DNA of 64,000 nt from assembly GCF_003626695.1 (NCBI RefSeq), contig NZ_RBAH01000004.1:124001-188000 (forward strand), written 5' to 3'. A program made the position numbers and the translations under genes. This DNA is from Paenibacillus ginsengarvi. GTDB lineage: Bacteria; Bacillota; Bacilli; Paenibacillales; NBRC-103111. The notes beneath the pieces were generated by a model. That model did not search any database. It was not told the origin of the DNA and worked only from the letters and a program-made list of their open reading frames with translations. Below are positions 1 through 8,856 of this stretch, one piece after another. Numbering within the stretch: the first letter of the stretch is position 1; every line of letters begins with the position of its first letter.

Positions 1-171
1 GGGTCCCCATGTTTCCAACTGCTCGCGGTAAAACCGCGGCAAATACGGCTTCAGGGCGTTAAATCCTCCCCGCAAGGGCACCAGGTGCAAGTCGCAATCG
101 ATGATCGAGCGTTTCATCTTCACTTTTGGTTCGGCTGCCGTTGTTTCCGGATTTTGTTCGGTCAAACTCAT
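1..171 (-). CDS. Amidohydrolase family protein, N-terminal 57 residues only
   Basis: This gene is cut by the left edge. It begins at an ATG at 171 preceded by a GGGAGAGAG-type ribosome binding site, and the frame stays open to base 1. Residues 23-29 (IIDCDLH) resemble the first metal-binding strand of COG2159-type amidohydrolases, where DxH begins the active site. The preceding SBP gene ends 34 bases upstream on the same strand, so the two are probably cotranscribed. A second protein of the same broad class is encoded at 53047-53901. The substrate cannot be told from this fragment. Confidence 0.6.
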   Translation of the reverse strand, partial: MSLTEQNPETTAAEPKVKMKRSIIDCDLHLVPLRGGFNALKPYLPRFYREQLETWGP

Positions 172-204
172 TCGCTCTCTCTCCCATCCGTCTTGTGTTG
201 ATCT

Positions 205-1545
205 CTATTTTTTTTGCGCCATTTTTTCGGCGATTTTCTGATTCGCCCGCTCGTCCGCTTCCCGCAGCGTCGTATTCATGTCTTTGCCGTTCAGCAGGAT
301 ATCCTTCATGATCGTCTCCAGCTCGGCTTTGGCAATCGCATGGTACGGGGTTGCCGGTACGATCGGCGCGGGATTGTCGGGTATCATCGCCTTGATGTTT
401 TTCCCCTTCATGAACGGCAAGTCTTTGCCGTATTCGGCCCAGACGGCCGCGTCTTTCAAGATCGGCGAATAACCTTTGCGCGCCATATGCTTCTGGAACT
501 CCTCCGACGTCACGTAAGCGGTTACCTGAAACGCCATATCCTTATGCTTGCTCATGACCGGGATGAGGAAATAGCCGGGATTGAGCTGCGGACCGACGTT
601 TTTCTTCTCCTTGTAGTGCGGATACGCCGCCACATCCCACTCCAGGCCCGGCTCCTTGTCGGCAATAATGCGCGTTCCGGTGGCGCTGACCGAGAGCAGC
701 ATCGCAATTTGCTGCTTCTTGAACATTTCCAGCTGCTGCGAGCTGTAATTCCAGGACGTGCTGTCCGGCTTATTGTTCGTTATCGTGTAAAATTGGGTCA
801 GCGTCTGGAACATTTTTTTGAACGTATCCGACGAAAACATCGCCTGGTTTTTCGTCTTGTCGACAAACTCGGGTCCGAGCTGGTCTGCGATCGTTACATG
901 CATCGGCGACATCCCGAGTCCCATATACCGCACTCCGCCCTCGACACGGGCCATCTTTTTGGTCAGGTCGTACATGTCTTCCCATGTCATGTTATCCGTC
1001 GGATACGGAACGCCGAACCGGTCGAACAGCCCTTTATTGTACAAAATGTTGACCGAGTCAACCGAAACCGGCAGTCCGTACATCCCGCCTTTGGCCACTT
1101 CGCGCATGGCCGCCACGGAAGTGGGCTCCAGCTTGGAGCTGTCGTATTTGTATTTCTTCATAAGCTCGGAGATGTCGTACTGCAGCCCGTATTCCAATAA
1201 ATATTGATGCAGCTGACCATAGGCGTCGTAAAAAATATCGATCGGCTCTTGCGTTTCGACAAGCGATTTCAGGGAAACCCCTTTCCCCGGCGCTATAAAT
1301 TTCGGGGTCACATTCGGAAATTTTTCTTTAATTTTGTCTCCGAACACTTTCATAAAGCTTTCGTTATCCGATATGGAGCCTACGTGCAGCCAAAAAGCCA
1401 ATTCCACCGGTTCGTCGGACGGCGCGGGCGCTGCCGCTTCTCCGCCGGTACCCGGCTGCACCTTACTTCCCGCACAGCCCGCCAGAAGACCTGCGGTCGT
1501 CATCATCACAAGCATAAGAGCATACAGCCGATAGGTACGGTTCAA
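205..1545 (-). CDS. Extracellular solute-binding lipoprotein (ABC sugar type, COG1653-like)
   Basis: Predicted to capture a ligand, probably a sugar, outside the membrane. I chose the TTG at 1545 because GGGGGAGAT lies just upstream and the protein then begins MNRTYRLYALMLV, a normal lipoprotein signal ending in the lipobox LLAGC. The frame is open to an ATG at 1623, but that start would put 26 atypical residues before the signal. The mature part has the usual type 1 SBP pattern, including a YNKGLFDRFGVPYP segment shared with the other three SBPs here. Length 446 residues, normal for the family. No permease or ATPase gene adjoins it. An AraC gene is divergent and an amidohydrolase gene follows. 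The ligand is unknown. Confidence 0.85.
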   Translation of the reverse strand: MNRTYRLYALMLVMMTTAGLLAGCAGSKVQPGTGGEAAAPAPSDEPVELAFWLHVGSISDNESFMKVFGDKIKEKFPNVTPKFIAPGKGVSLKSLVETQEPIDIFYDAYGQLHQYLLEYGLQYDISELMKKYKYDSSKLEPTSVAAMREVAKGGMYGLPVSVDSVNILYNKGLFDRFGVPYPTDNMTWEDMYDLTKKMARVEGGVRYMGLGMSPMHVTIADQLGPEFVDKTKNQAMFSSDTFKKMFQTLTQFYTITNNKPDSTSWNYSSQQLEMFKKQQIAMLLSVSATGTRIIADKEPGLEWDVAAYPHYKEKKNVGPQLNPGYFLIPVMSKHKDMAFQVTAYVTSEEFQKHMARKGYSPILKDAAVWAEYGKDLPFMKGKNIKAMIPDNPAPIVPATPYHAIAKAELETIMKDILLNGKDMNTTLREADERANQKIAEKMAQKK

Positions 1546-1777
1546 AGCATCTCCCCCTTCGAATAGGCAAACGTTGCGGTTTATGTTGCGGCGGCCGGCC
1601 GAACCGCTCAACGAGATCTCCACTTAAGCGTACCTGTTTCGGCTTTTCATCGTAATACACGGATTTTACATTTTTTTAGCACTTTTTTTGGTGATGGAGC
1701 CGTTTACAACAAGCTCCCCGGCTGCGATACTCTCTATGTAGGTGCGACATTTCAAAAATACATATGGGGGAGTCGGC

Positions 1778-2572
1778 ATGAACCATCGGATCCATATCAA
1801 AAGCTACGTTTGCGCCGGCCCGCAGCCCGGATTTCTGAAGGCCGAGGAGACAGTTCCCTTTTATGTCCTGCTCGGCGCGGAAGCGGGGGCTTTCGAATAC
1901 GGCGTCGGCGACGACTGCGGTCGTGCCTCATTCGGCGATGTGGTGATCGTTCCTCCGGATACGATGTTCCGGCGCCAATCGCTCGAGGACAGCATCACCT
2001 TTCATGTGTTTAACTTCGACTTTACCGAAGAAGCCAGTACGGGACACGGCAGTTCCCTGCCGACCGGCAAAATTACAATCGGGGATGCTACCCGGCTCTC
2101 CTCGACCTACGGGTATTTACGCAAAGCCCATCGCGAGCTGGACTACGCTCCGAACAAACGAAGCTTGTGCGGCCATTTGCTTGCCGACCTGCTCCAGCTG
2201 TGCGAGCTGGAGCGGCATAATGGCTTGAAGCGTAAACGAATGATTGGGCTTGACCCGCTCATGCAGCAAGCCGCCGGGTATATCCACCGGAACGTGTTCG
2301 GCGAAATGAGCCTGCATCGCATCGCATCGGCGCTCGGCATCAAACCGTCGGAGCTCACCCGGCGATTCCGGCTTGCCTTCGGCACATCCCCGATTGAGTA
2401 TGCAACCCGGCTCCGTCTCGAAGAGGTGCAGCGGCTGCTCCGCGAAACGAACGAGACGCTCGATGCCATTGCCGCACGATGCGGTTACGAGAACGGCTCG
2501 TATTTGAGCCGGGTGTTCCACGCCAAAATCGGAGTCGCCCCGTCGGCTTTTCGGAAGCGTTATCAATTTTAG
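1778..2572 (+). CDS. AraC-family transcriptional regulator, cytosolic sensor type
   Basis: A 264-residue regulator. The start is the ATG at 1778 with GGGGGAG seven bases before it; a GTG at 1742 in frame lacks such a site. The first ~150 residues look like the small-molecule-sensing beta-barrel (cupin-like) domain, with FGDVVIVPPDT. The last ~100 residues carry the double helix-turn-helix: IASALGIKPSELTRRF is the first and LDAIAARCGYENGSYLSRVF the second. It faces the SBP gene ending at 205 across about 230 bases, so it most likely regulates that gene. It is a clear paralogue of the regulator at 42862 (FGDIVLCPPDT), which also faces an SBP gene. The effector is unknown. Confidence 0.9.
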   Translation: MNHRIHIKSYVCAGPQPGFLKAEETVPFYVLLGAEAGAFEYGVGDDCGRASFGDVVIVPPDTMFRRQSLEDSITFHVFNFDFTEEASTGHGSSLPTGKITIGDATRLSSTYGYLRKAHRELDYAPNKRSLCGHLLADLLQLCELERHNGLKRKRMIGLDPLMQQAAGYIHRNVFGEMSLHRIASALGIKPSELTRRFRLAFGTSPIEYATRLRLEEVQRLLRETNETLDAIAARCGYENGSYLSRVFHAKIGVAPSAFRKRYQF

Positions 2573-2720
2573 TCATGTTTAAAACGAAAACTATCGCCAG
2601 TCCCATACACGCCGCGCCGCTCCTAACTTGCGGCTCGTTGTTGCTCTCCGTTCCGGCCAAACACCTCCGAAGATTTGGGGCCGGACTGGAAAAGTGCCAG
2701 GCCAAGCAGCGGATTCCAGC

Positions 2721-2913
2721 ATAGCGGAACTCTAAGTTCCGCTAACGCCGCTGTGCGGGCGGTATCTGCCCGCATAACGGAAGCGCCACTTCCGTTATTG
2801 TCCATTTTCCTGCTTTTACAAGGGCGAGTTAGCGGCGATTACGGAACTTTTACTTCCTTTATCGCCCCAATCAGCAGCGTGCCGCGTGCCATAGCGGAAC
2901 TTTTACTTCCGCT
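2721..2913. repeat. Palindrome cluster A (four units)
   Basis: Four short imperfect palindromes of the form ATAGCGGAA-loop-TTCCGCTAT lie at 2721-2744, 2774-2798, 2838-2862 and 2891-2913. Their centres are about 53, 64 and 52 bases apart. The third stem position varies between AGC/GCT and AAC/GTT in a way that keeps pairing. A small extra GC hairpin (GCGGGC/GCCCGC) lies between the first two units. The same arrangement recurs in clusters B, C and D. Confidence 0.85.
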
Positions 2914-2996
2914 CGGACCGGGCACCTGCTTGGCTGTGATGCAAATCCTTAATAAGGAAGGGGAAAGCTTCGTTTGCTTACTCCAAACCCACATGG

Positions 2997-3042
2997 CAAA
3001 AAGCCTTCAACCTCACCGAAACCGGCGGGATTGAAGGCTTTT
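2997..3042 (-). terminator. Rho-independent terminator after mdh
   Basis: Read on the minus strand, a stem AAGCCTTCAA/TTGAAGGCTT is followed by a short T-run about 30 bases after the mdh stop. The other strand also carries a T-run, so it may stop transcription from the left as well. Confidence 0.75.
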
Positions 3043-3069
3043 ACATGCAGAGATCACGTCAAACGGGGA

Positions 3070-4011
3070 TTAGCCGTTTACGATCTTAATGACATTTCGT
3101 ACCGAGTCGGCCGACTTGTCCATAGCCGCTTTCTCGTCCGCCGTCAGCTCCAGCTCGATTACTTTCTCGATGCCGTCGCCGCCGAGAACGGTCAGCACGC
3201 CCATAAACAGATCGTTGTAGCCGTATTCGCCCTGAAGCAGTGCAATCGTTGGCAAAATGCGCTTCTTGTCTTTAAGAATCGCTTCCGTCATTTGCACGAG
3301 CGAAGCGGCCGGCGCGTAATAGGCGCTGCCGTTGCCGAGCAGGTTGACGATTTCGCCGCCGCCGGTGCGGGTGCGCTGAACGATCGCGTCGATGCGCTCC
3401 TTCGCGATCAGCTTCTCGATCGGAACGCCGCCTACGCTGGAGTAACGAACGAGCGGAACCATATCGTCGCCGTGGCCACCGAGCACGACACCGCGCACGT
3501 CTTCGACCGATACGTTCAGCTCTTGGGCGATAAACGTGTTGTAGCGGGCCGTGTCAAGCACGCCGGACTGGCCGATAACGCGGTTTCTCGGGAAGCCTAG
3601 CGCCTGAAAAGCAACATAGGTCATCGCGTCAACCGGGTTGCTCAAGATGATGACGTAAGCGTTCGGGCTGTATGTTTTGACGTTCTCGCATACCGATTTC
3701 ACGATGCCGGCGTTTGTGTTCACTAGGTCGTCGCGGCTCATGCCCGGCTTGCGGGCGATCCCGGCCGTGATGATAACCACGTCGGAGTCTTTCGTATCTT
3801 CGTAGTTGGACGTGCCGACGATGTTGCTGTCGAACCCTTGTACCGGACTTGCCTCGAGCATGTCGAGCGCTTTGCCCTTGGTCGGGTTTTCGAGCTGGGG
3901 GATGTCGAGCAGCACGACGTCGCCGAGTTCTTTTTGTCCGAGAAGGAAGGCAGTTGTCGCGCCTGTGAAGCCTGCGCCCACAACCGTAATTTTTTTGCGC
4001 TGAATCGCCAT
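3070..4011 (-). CDS. mdh: Malate dehydrogenase (NAD-dependent)
   Basis: Interconverts malate and oxaloacetate in the TCA cycle, in the cytosol. It has 313 residues, typical of the lactate dehydrogenase-like Mdh of Firmicutes. Near the N-terminus it has the dinucleotide-binding loop [12 protein letters not shown]. Further on are the substrate-loop arginines in ARKPGMSR (about residues 87-95) and the catalytic histidine in [10 protein letters not shown] (near residue 180). The ATG at 4011 has a GGAGGAT site. It follows icd on the same strand, giving the Bacillus-like order citZ-icd-mdh, but about 480 bases with palindrome cluster B separate icd from mdh. Confidence 0.97.
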   Translation of the reverse strand: MAIQRKKITVVGAGFTGATTAFLLGQKELGDVVLLDIPQLENPTKGKALDMLEASPVQGFDSNIVGTSNYEDTKDSDVVIITAGIARKPGMSRDDLVNTNAGIVKSVCENVKTYSPNAYVIILSNPVDAMTYVAFQALGFPRNRVIGQSGVLDTARYNTFIAQELNVSVEDVRGVVLGGHGDDMVPLVRYSSVGGVPIEKLIAKERIDAIVQRTRTGGGEIVNLLGNGSAYYAPAASLVQMTEAILKDKKRILPTIALLQGEYGYNDLFMGVLTVLGGDGIEKVIELELTADEKAAMDKSADSVRNVIKIVNG

Positions 4012-4082
4012 AATTCAAGATCCTCCTTGACGTGTATAGTTGGAAAAGCTTCGATAGGTCGAGGCTTTTCGGCAAACACCAT

Positions 4083-4283
4083 ATAGCGGAACTGCTTTTC
4101 CGTTATCGGGGCGGAAATCGTGAATTCCGTGTAATAGCGGAACCGTTTTTCCGTTAAATGCCCTTCAACTGCCGTTTTTCGGCATATTTAGGTGAAAAGG
4201 GACCCGAATAGCGGAAAAGGAGTTCCGTTATTTCCGCGGATCTTACGAGATCCGGGGCAATAGCGGAATCCGGCTTCCGTTAT
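4083..4283. repeat. Palindrome cluster B (four main units plus one weak one)
   Basis: Main units lie at 4083-4106, 4134-4157, 4208-4231 and 4260-4283, all beginning ATAGCGGAA and ending CCGTTAT or CCGTTAA. A weaker unit lies at 4111-4130. Centre spacings of the main units are about 51, 74 and 52. The mixed AGC/GTT arms pair through G-U in RNA read on the plus strand, which gives this cluster a polarity; D has the opposite one. Confidence 0.85.
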
Positions 4284-4332
4284 GCCGAAGCGGCGCTACT
4301 TGCGGACCGCAATCTGGCTTAACTAAGTGTCA

Positions 4333-4367
4333 GGGCCCCGAGACATCTTATGGATGTCCCGAAGCCC
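4333..4367. other. Imperfect hairpin, possible terminator or processing site
   Basis: GGGCCCCGAGACATC and GGATGTCCCGAAGCCC form a stem of about 15 positions with three mismatches and a four-base loop. It lies about 125 bases beyond the icd stop and lacks a strong T-run on the minus strand, so a terminator call is uncertain. Confidence 0.4.
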
Positions 4368-4435
4368 TTATTTATGGTTTGGAATGAACTGCCCTTTGCA
4401 GCGAAGCCAGCTTCGCTTTCCGGCTTTTCCGGGGT

Positions 4436-4486
4436 CCCCGAAAAGTACTCGGAATTAACCTCGAAGCCCAGCTTCACTTTTTGGGG
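4436..4486 (-). repeat. 3'-end hairpin element, copy 1
   Basis: Arms CCCCGAAAAGT (4436-4446) and ACTTTTTGGGG (4476-4486) pair with one mismatch, starting only six bases beyond the icd stop. The layout and the inner motif AGCTTCACTTT resemble the element at 12150-12200, which also follows a minus-strand gene. Confidence 0.5.
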
Positions 4487-4492
4487 TATAGC

Positions 4493-5791
4493 TTAGTCCA
4501 TGTTTTTGATAACGAGGTTAGCGAACTCGGAGCACTTCACTTCGGTTGCGCCTTCCATCAGACGGGCGAAGTCATAAGTGACCGTTTTGTCGGCGATCGA
4601 TTTTTCCAGCCCTTTGTAGATCAGGTCAGCCGCTTCGAGCCAGCCCAGGTGCTCCAGCATCATAACGCCGGACAGCGTAACCGAACCCGGGTTAACAACG
4701 TCGAGACCTGCATATTTCGGAGCCGTACCGTGAGTAGCTTCGAAAATCGCGTGGTGCGACACGTAGTTGATGTTGGCTCCCGGAGCGATACCGATGCCGC
4801 CTACTTGAGCAGCCAAGGCGTCGGACAAGTAGTCGCCGTTCAGGTTCAGCGTAGCGATAACGTCGAAGTCCGTCGGACGAGTCAGCACTTGTTGCAGCGC
4901 GATGTCGGCGATGGCGTCCTTCACGATGATTTTGCCTGCAGCTTCAGCGTCTTTTTGCGCTTTGTTAGCCGCTTCGGCGCCTTGCTCTTCTTTGATGCGG
5001 TCGTATTGCGCCCACGTGAATACTTTGTCGCCGAATTCGCGCTCTGCGAGCTCATAGCCCCAGTTTTTAAACGCGCCTTCGGTGAACTTCATGATGTTGC
5101 CTTTATGCACAAGCGTGAGGCTCTTGCGGCCGTGCTTGATCGTGTACTCGATGGCAGCGCGAACGAGACGCTCGGAGCCTTCTTTGGAAACCGGCTTCAC
5201 GCCGATACCCGAAGTTTCCGGGAAACGGATCTTTTTAACGCCCATTTCGTTTTGCAGGAACTCGAGCACTTTTTTCACTTCGGCCGAGCCTTCTTGCCAC
5301 TCGACGCCTGCATAGATGTCCTCTGTGTTCTCGCGGAAGATGACCATGTCAACAAGCTCCGGACGTTTCACTGGGGAAGGAACGCCTTTGAAGTAACGAA
5401 CCGGACGCAAGCAAACGTACAGGTCGAGCTCTTGACGAAGCGCCACGTTCAGGGAACGGATGCCTCCGCCTACCGGAGTCGTCAACGGGCCTTTGATAGC
5501 GACGATATATTCGCGGATCGCCGTCAGCGTGTCCGCAGGCAGCCAGCTGTTGTATTGGTTGAATGCTTTTTCGCCGGCGAATACTTCGTACCAAGCGATT
5601 TTTTTCTCGCCTTTATAAGCTTTCTCGACTGCCGCGTCCAATATACGTTTGGAAGCCGCCCAAATGTCAGGACCTGTACCGTCGCCTTCGATGAACGGAA
5701 TAATCGGGTTGTTAGGGACGACCAGCTTGCCGTCGACAATCGTCAGTTTCTCGCCTTCGGTCGGAAGGGCGTATTGTTCGAATTGAGCCAT
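4493..5791 (-). CDS. icd: Isocitrate dehydrogenase (NADP-dependent)
   Basis: Oxidatively decarboxylates isocitrate to 2-oxoglutarate with NADP. The 432-residue length fits the bacterial homodimeric enzyme. Visible signatures are [12 protein letters not shown] (residues 33-44), the substrate region [35 protein letters not shown], and the C-terminal [20 protein letters not shown] with the beta-decarboxylating dehydrogenase pattern. The ATG at 5791 has an AGGAGG site. It lies between citZ and mdh on the same strand. A 215-base structured spacer separates it from citZ. Confidence 0.97.
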   Translation of the reverse strand: MAQFEQYALPTEGEKLTIVDGKLVVPNNPIIPFIEGDGTGPDIWAASKRILDAAVEKAYKGEKKIAWYEVFAGEKAFNQYNSWLPADTLTAIREYIVAIKGPLTTPVGGGIRSLNVALRQELDLYVCLRPVRYFKGVPSPVKRPELVDMVIFRENTEDIYAGVEWQEGSAEVKKVLEFLQNEMGVKKIRFPETSGIGVKPVSKEGSERLVRAAIEYTIKHGRKSLTLVHKGNIMKFTEGAFKNWGYELAEREFGDKVFTWAQYDRIKEEQGAEAANKAQKDAEAAGKIIVKDAIADIALQQVLTRPTDFDVIATLNLNGDYLSDALAAQVGGIGIAPGANINYVSHHAIFEATHGTAPKYAGLDVVNPGSVTLSGVMMLEHLGWLEAADLIYKGLEKSIADKTVTYDFARLMEGATEVKCSEFANLVIKNMD

Positions 5792-5842
5792 TGTAAACCT
5801 CCTGGTAGGAATATAGTTATGGAAAACGCCGTTTGATTTCGT

Positions 5843-5995
5843 GGGCTCCCCGAAAGCTGCCGGAATCGGCCGCAGGTGGACTGCTGCTATCCGGGGAAAA
5901 GTGGCGTCTATGCCCGCAAAAGAAGGGGGAGCCCAGACGACTCATCATCGTCTGAAACACCCCGTTCCAGCCCATACTTGATAAAGTACGGGCTT
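5843..5995 (-). other. Structured citZ-icd intercistronic region
   Basis: Three inverted repeats lie in the spacer. The first pairs GGGCTCCCC (5843-5851) with GGGGAGCCC (5926-5934). The second is CAGACGA/TCGTCTG (5934-5954). The third is AGCCC-TACTT/AAGTA-GGGCT (about 5969-5995), directly after the citZ stop. None has a clear T-run, so they look more like mRNA stabilising or processing structures than terminators. This is inference from the sequence only. Confidence 0.45.
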
Positions 5996-6006
5996 GCCTG
6001 CTGCAA

Positions 6007-7119
6007 TTAGCGGCTCTCGATCGGAACGTACTTCTGATTGACCGGACCGGTATACTCGGCGCGCGGACGGATCAGACGGTTGTTCTCGTATTGCTCCAAA
6101 ATGTGCGCCGTCCATCCGGATACGCGGCTGATGGCGAAAATCGGCGTGAACAAATCGCGCGGAATTTCGAGCGACGTGTACACGGAAGCCGAGTAAAAGT
6201 CGACGTTCGGCTTCAAGCCTTTTTGGCCGGTAACGAGCTCTTCGATCTTGATCGACATCTCGTACCAGTTCATATTGCCGGTAATTTTGCCAAGCTCCTG
6301 CGACATTTTTTGCAAATGTTTCGCGCGAGGGTCGCCGTTTTTGTAAACGCGATGGCCGAAGCCCATAATTTTTTCTTTGTTCGCCAGCTTCTCCGTGATG
6401 TAGGACTCTACGTTCGAAGCCGAGCCGATCTCTTCTAGCATCGCCATGACCGCTTCGTTCGCGCCGCCGTGGAGCGGGCCTTTCAAAGCGCCGATAGCGG
6501 AAGTGACGCCCGAGTAAATGTCGGACAGCGTTGCAACCGTAACGCGAGCAGCGAACGTCGAAGCGTTCAGCTCGTGGTCGGCGTGCAGCACGAGCGCTTT
6601 GTTCAGCGCTTCAACCGCAATCGGTTCCGGCTCTTTGCCTGTCAGCATGTACAGGAAATTGTAAGCGACCGATACGTTCGCTTTCGGAGCGATCGGCTCC
6701 TGGCCTGCGCGAATGCGGGCAAAAGCGGCTACGATCGTCGGGAGCTGCGCTTGCAGGCGAGTCGCCTTGCGGAGATTCGCTTCCGGGCTCATGTCGTTCG
6801 CTTCGCCGTCGTACAGGGCAAGCGCGGAAACCGCCGAACGGAGCGCCGCCATGGAATTCGTGTTTTTCGGATACAGCTTGATTTGCTGGATGACTTCGTC
6901 GGCAACGGCCGCGCTGTCGCTCAAATCCTGGTGCAGCTGGTCGAGCTCCGACTTGTTCGGCAGCTTGCCATACCAGAGCAAATACACGACTTCTTCAAAA
7001 GAAGCGTGTTCGGCCAAATCGTCGATATCGATCCCCCGATATGTCAGTACGCCGTCAATGATCGAGCTGATCGAGGATGTTGTCGCCACTATGCCTTCCA
7101 AACCTTTGGTAGCTGTCAT
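6007..7119 (-). CDS. citZ: Citrate synthase
   Basis: Condenses acetyl-CoA and oxaloacetate to citrate, the entry step of the TCA cycle. It has 370 residues, as in Bacillus CitZ. Catalytic-region motifs are LHADHELNASTF, the PLHGGANEAV histidine segment and GFGHRVYKNGDPRAKHL, the oxaloacetate-binding region. The N-terminus GLEGIVATTSSISSIIDG is typical of Firmicutes. The ATG at 7119 has an AAAGGAG site. It is the first gene of the citZ-icd-mdh group and is divergent from ppx, with about 200 bases for both promoters. Confidence 0.97.
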   Translation of the reverse strand: MTATKGLEGIVATTSSISSIIDGVLTYRGIDIDDLAEHASFEEVVYLLWYGKLPNKSELDQLHQDLSDSAAVADEVIQQIKLYPKNTNSMAALRSAVSALALYDGEANDMSPEANLRKATRLQAQLPTIVAAFARIRAGQEPIAPKANVSVAYNFLYMLTGKEPEPIAVEALNKALVLHADHELNASTFAARVTVATLSDIYSGVTSAIGALKGPLHGGANEAVMAMLEEIGSASNVESYITEKLANKEKIMGFGHRVYKNGDPRAKHLQKMSQELGKITGNMNWYEMSIKIEELVTGQKGLKPNVDFYSASVYTSLEIPRDLFTPIFAISRVSGWTAHILEQYENNRLIRPRAEYTGPVNQKYVPIESR

Positions 7120-7320
7120 AACTGGTATCGCTCCTTTTCGCTATATGATGAGCAGAATCGACGCTTCATGAGAAAAACTATCAACTACAATGATAAATGA
7201 TTTCAGACGATAAAGAAACAAAAGGGGGCATAAAACTTCATTATCGCCGCAATAAACAATTTTTTGGTAGAATAGATCGTAAGATCAAATGCAGACGCAT
7301 GGAGGCGAAAAAAAGTACTC

Positions 7321-8856
7321 ATGAATAGAGAACGCGTAGGCATTATCGACATCGGCTCGAACTCCGTCCGGCTTGTCGTTTACGAGCGAATCGGCGACAA
7401 ATCGTACCGCGTCATCGATGAAAGCAAGGAATCGGCCAAGCTGAGCGCTACGATCGCTCCGGACGGCTCGATTACGAAGGAAGACATCAAGCGTCTGATC
7501 GACATCCTGACCCATTTCCGCACGCTGTGCAGCGTTCACCAAGCAGATACGATTCGCGCCGTGGCCACCGCGGCGATCCGCAATGCGACAAACGGCGACT
7601 ATGTTGCGGAACAGCTTCAACTGGCGACCGGCCTGCATATTGAGATCGTATCCGGCGAAGAAGAAGCAAGGCTTGGCTTTGTCGGCATGATCAATGCGAT
7701 GGACATCGAAGATGGCTACTTGATCGACATCGGCGGGGGCAGCACGGAACTGTCGCTGTTCCGCGACCGCAAGCTCGTTCGCAGCGTGTCGTTCCCGTTC
7801 GGCGCGGTTAATATGACCAAAGCTTATATGAATGAAGGCGAATTGACGAAAGAAAACGCCAAACGGCTTCGCGACTTCGTAACCGAAACCGCCAGAGGTG
7901 AAAGCTGGCTGCAATCGGGGCCCGGGCTTCCGCTTGTAGGACTGGGCGGCACGATTCGCTCCTTGTGTAAAATCGACCAAAAGTTGAAAAAGTATTCCTT
8001 TGCCCAAACCCATCAGTACGAGCTGTCCAAAACCTCGCTGGACGAGCTTGCCGAGTGGCTGCCGACGCTTACGGCGAAGGACCGCTCGAAGGTGGACGGG
8101 CTATCGCAAGATCGAGCCGACATTATCGTGCCCGGTTTGATCATCCTGCATACCCTGTTTTTACATATGAATGCCGGGCGCTGCCTGGTCAGCGGAGCCG
8201 GCCTGAGGGACGGCGTCTTCTACGAAACGGCGTTTCCCGGCGAGCCGATCATAGCGGACGTGCTGGCGGCCAGCGTTCTGAATCTGCTCGATCAGCATCC
8301 CGCCGTTTCCCGGGCGCACGCCATGCAGGTGAGCCGCTTTGCGGCCAAGCTTTTCGACGATTTGTCGCTTGGTTCCGTATTCGGCCCGAAGGCGCGTTCG
8401 CTGCTGCAGACGGCAGCCCTGTTGTACCGGATCGGCGTGAGCGTTCATTTCTATAATTTCTACAAACATACGTTTTACCTTGTCGCCCACTCCCGCCTGG
8501 ACGGCCTGACACATCGGGAATCGGTGCTGTGCGCCTTGATCGCTTCGTTCAAATCGAAAAGCCGGGCCCGCTCGATGATGCAGCCGTACAAGGAGCTGCT
8601 GACCGATTCGGATGTCGACCTTGTGTACCGGCTCGGGTCGCTGCTGCAGCTCGCCATCGCGCTCGACCGGAGCGAAACGCAGCCGATTGCGGATATCCGG
8701 GCAAGCATCGAGAAGCAGGAGCTCCGCATCGAATGGACAAGCCGCCGCGACCCGGCGATCGAGCTGACGGAAATGGGACGTTTCGCCGGCGATTTCAAAA
8801 AGGGCTGGGGGCTGCGCGTCAAACTGAAGGGCTCTTCCGCTTCCACGTCCGGATAA
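7321..8856 (+). CDS. ppx: Exopolyphosphatase, Ppx/GppA family
   Basis: Removes terminal phosphates from polyphosphate (or pppGpp 5'-phosphate in GppA members). Residues 1-300 form the ASKHA-type phosphatase domain: IDIGSNSVRLVVYE at the start, DIGGGSTELSLF near residue 138 and GLGGTIRSLC near residue 205. The C-terminal ~200 residues resemble the HD-like domain of long Ppx proteins. Length 511 matches the two-domain form. The ATG at 7321 has a GGAGGCG site. Its end overlaps the end of the convergent ppk gene by 38 bases, and the opposite activities make the pairing functionally sensible. Confidence 0.93.
   Translation: MNRERVGIIDIGSNSVRLVVYERIGDKSYRVIDESKESAKLSATIAPDGSITKEDIKRLIDILTHFRTLCSVHQADTIRAVATAAIRNATNGDYVAEQLQLATGLHIEIVSGEEEARLGFVGMINAMDIEDGYLIDIGGGSTELSLFRDRKLVRSVSFPFGAVNMTKAYMNEGELTKENAKRLRDFVTETARGESWLQSGPGLPLVGLGGTIRSLCKIDQKLKKYSFAQTHQYELSKTSLDELAEWLPTLTAKDRSKVDGLSQDRADIIVPGLIILHTLFLHMNAGRCLVSGAGLRDGVFYETAFPGEPIIADVLAASVLNLLDQHPAVSRAHAMQVSRFAAKLFDDLSLGSVFGPKARSLLQTAALLYRIGVSVHFYNFYKHTFYLVAHSRLDGLTHRESVLCALIASFKSKSRARSMMQPYKELLTDSDVDLVYRLGSLLQLAIALDRSETQPIADIRASIEKQELRIEWTSRRDPAIELTEMGRFAGDFKKGWGLRVKLKGSSASTSG

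Larger units (their letters stand above)
2573..3069. other. Convergent intergenic region holding palindrome cluster A and a terminator
   Basis: No credible gene lies between the AraC gene and mdh, which converge here. The region contains cluster A (2721-2913) and the mdh terminator hairpin (2997-3042). Bases 2573-2720 show nothing I can name. Confidence 0.7.
4012..4492. other. icd-mdh intergenic region with cluster B and two larger hairpins
   Basis: There is no gene in these 480 bases. They hold cluster B (4083-4283), an imperfect 35-base hairpin at 4333-4367 and a second hairpin element at 4436-4486 immediately after icd. A promoter for mdh may also lie here, but I could not identify a convincing one. 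Confidence 0.65.

Noticed and set aside
2573..3069. CRISPR-like array in the palindrome clusters
   Set aside because: Units are palindromic, variable, few and unevenly spaced as pairs, with no uniform repeat/spacer pattern and no cas genes.
4481..5836. Long open frame antisense to icd (and similar ones at 12788-15076, 20727-22427, 26725-28983 and 60233-61996)
   Set aside because: They mirror real genes, lack ribosome binding sites, have Arg/His-rich unnatural composition and no family features. They arise from GC-rich codon bias.
7180..7200. CcpC-type operator upstream of citZ
   Set aside because: GATAA repeats are present, but the spacing does not fit the known dyad.
7201..7320. Sigma-A promoter for ppx (TAGAAT at 7268-7273)
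   Set aside because: No acceptable -35 box lies at 16-18 bases, so the call is unsupported.
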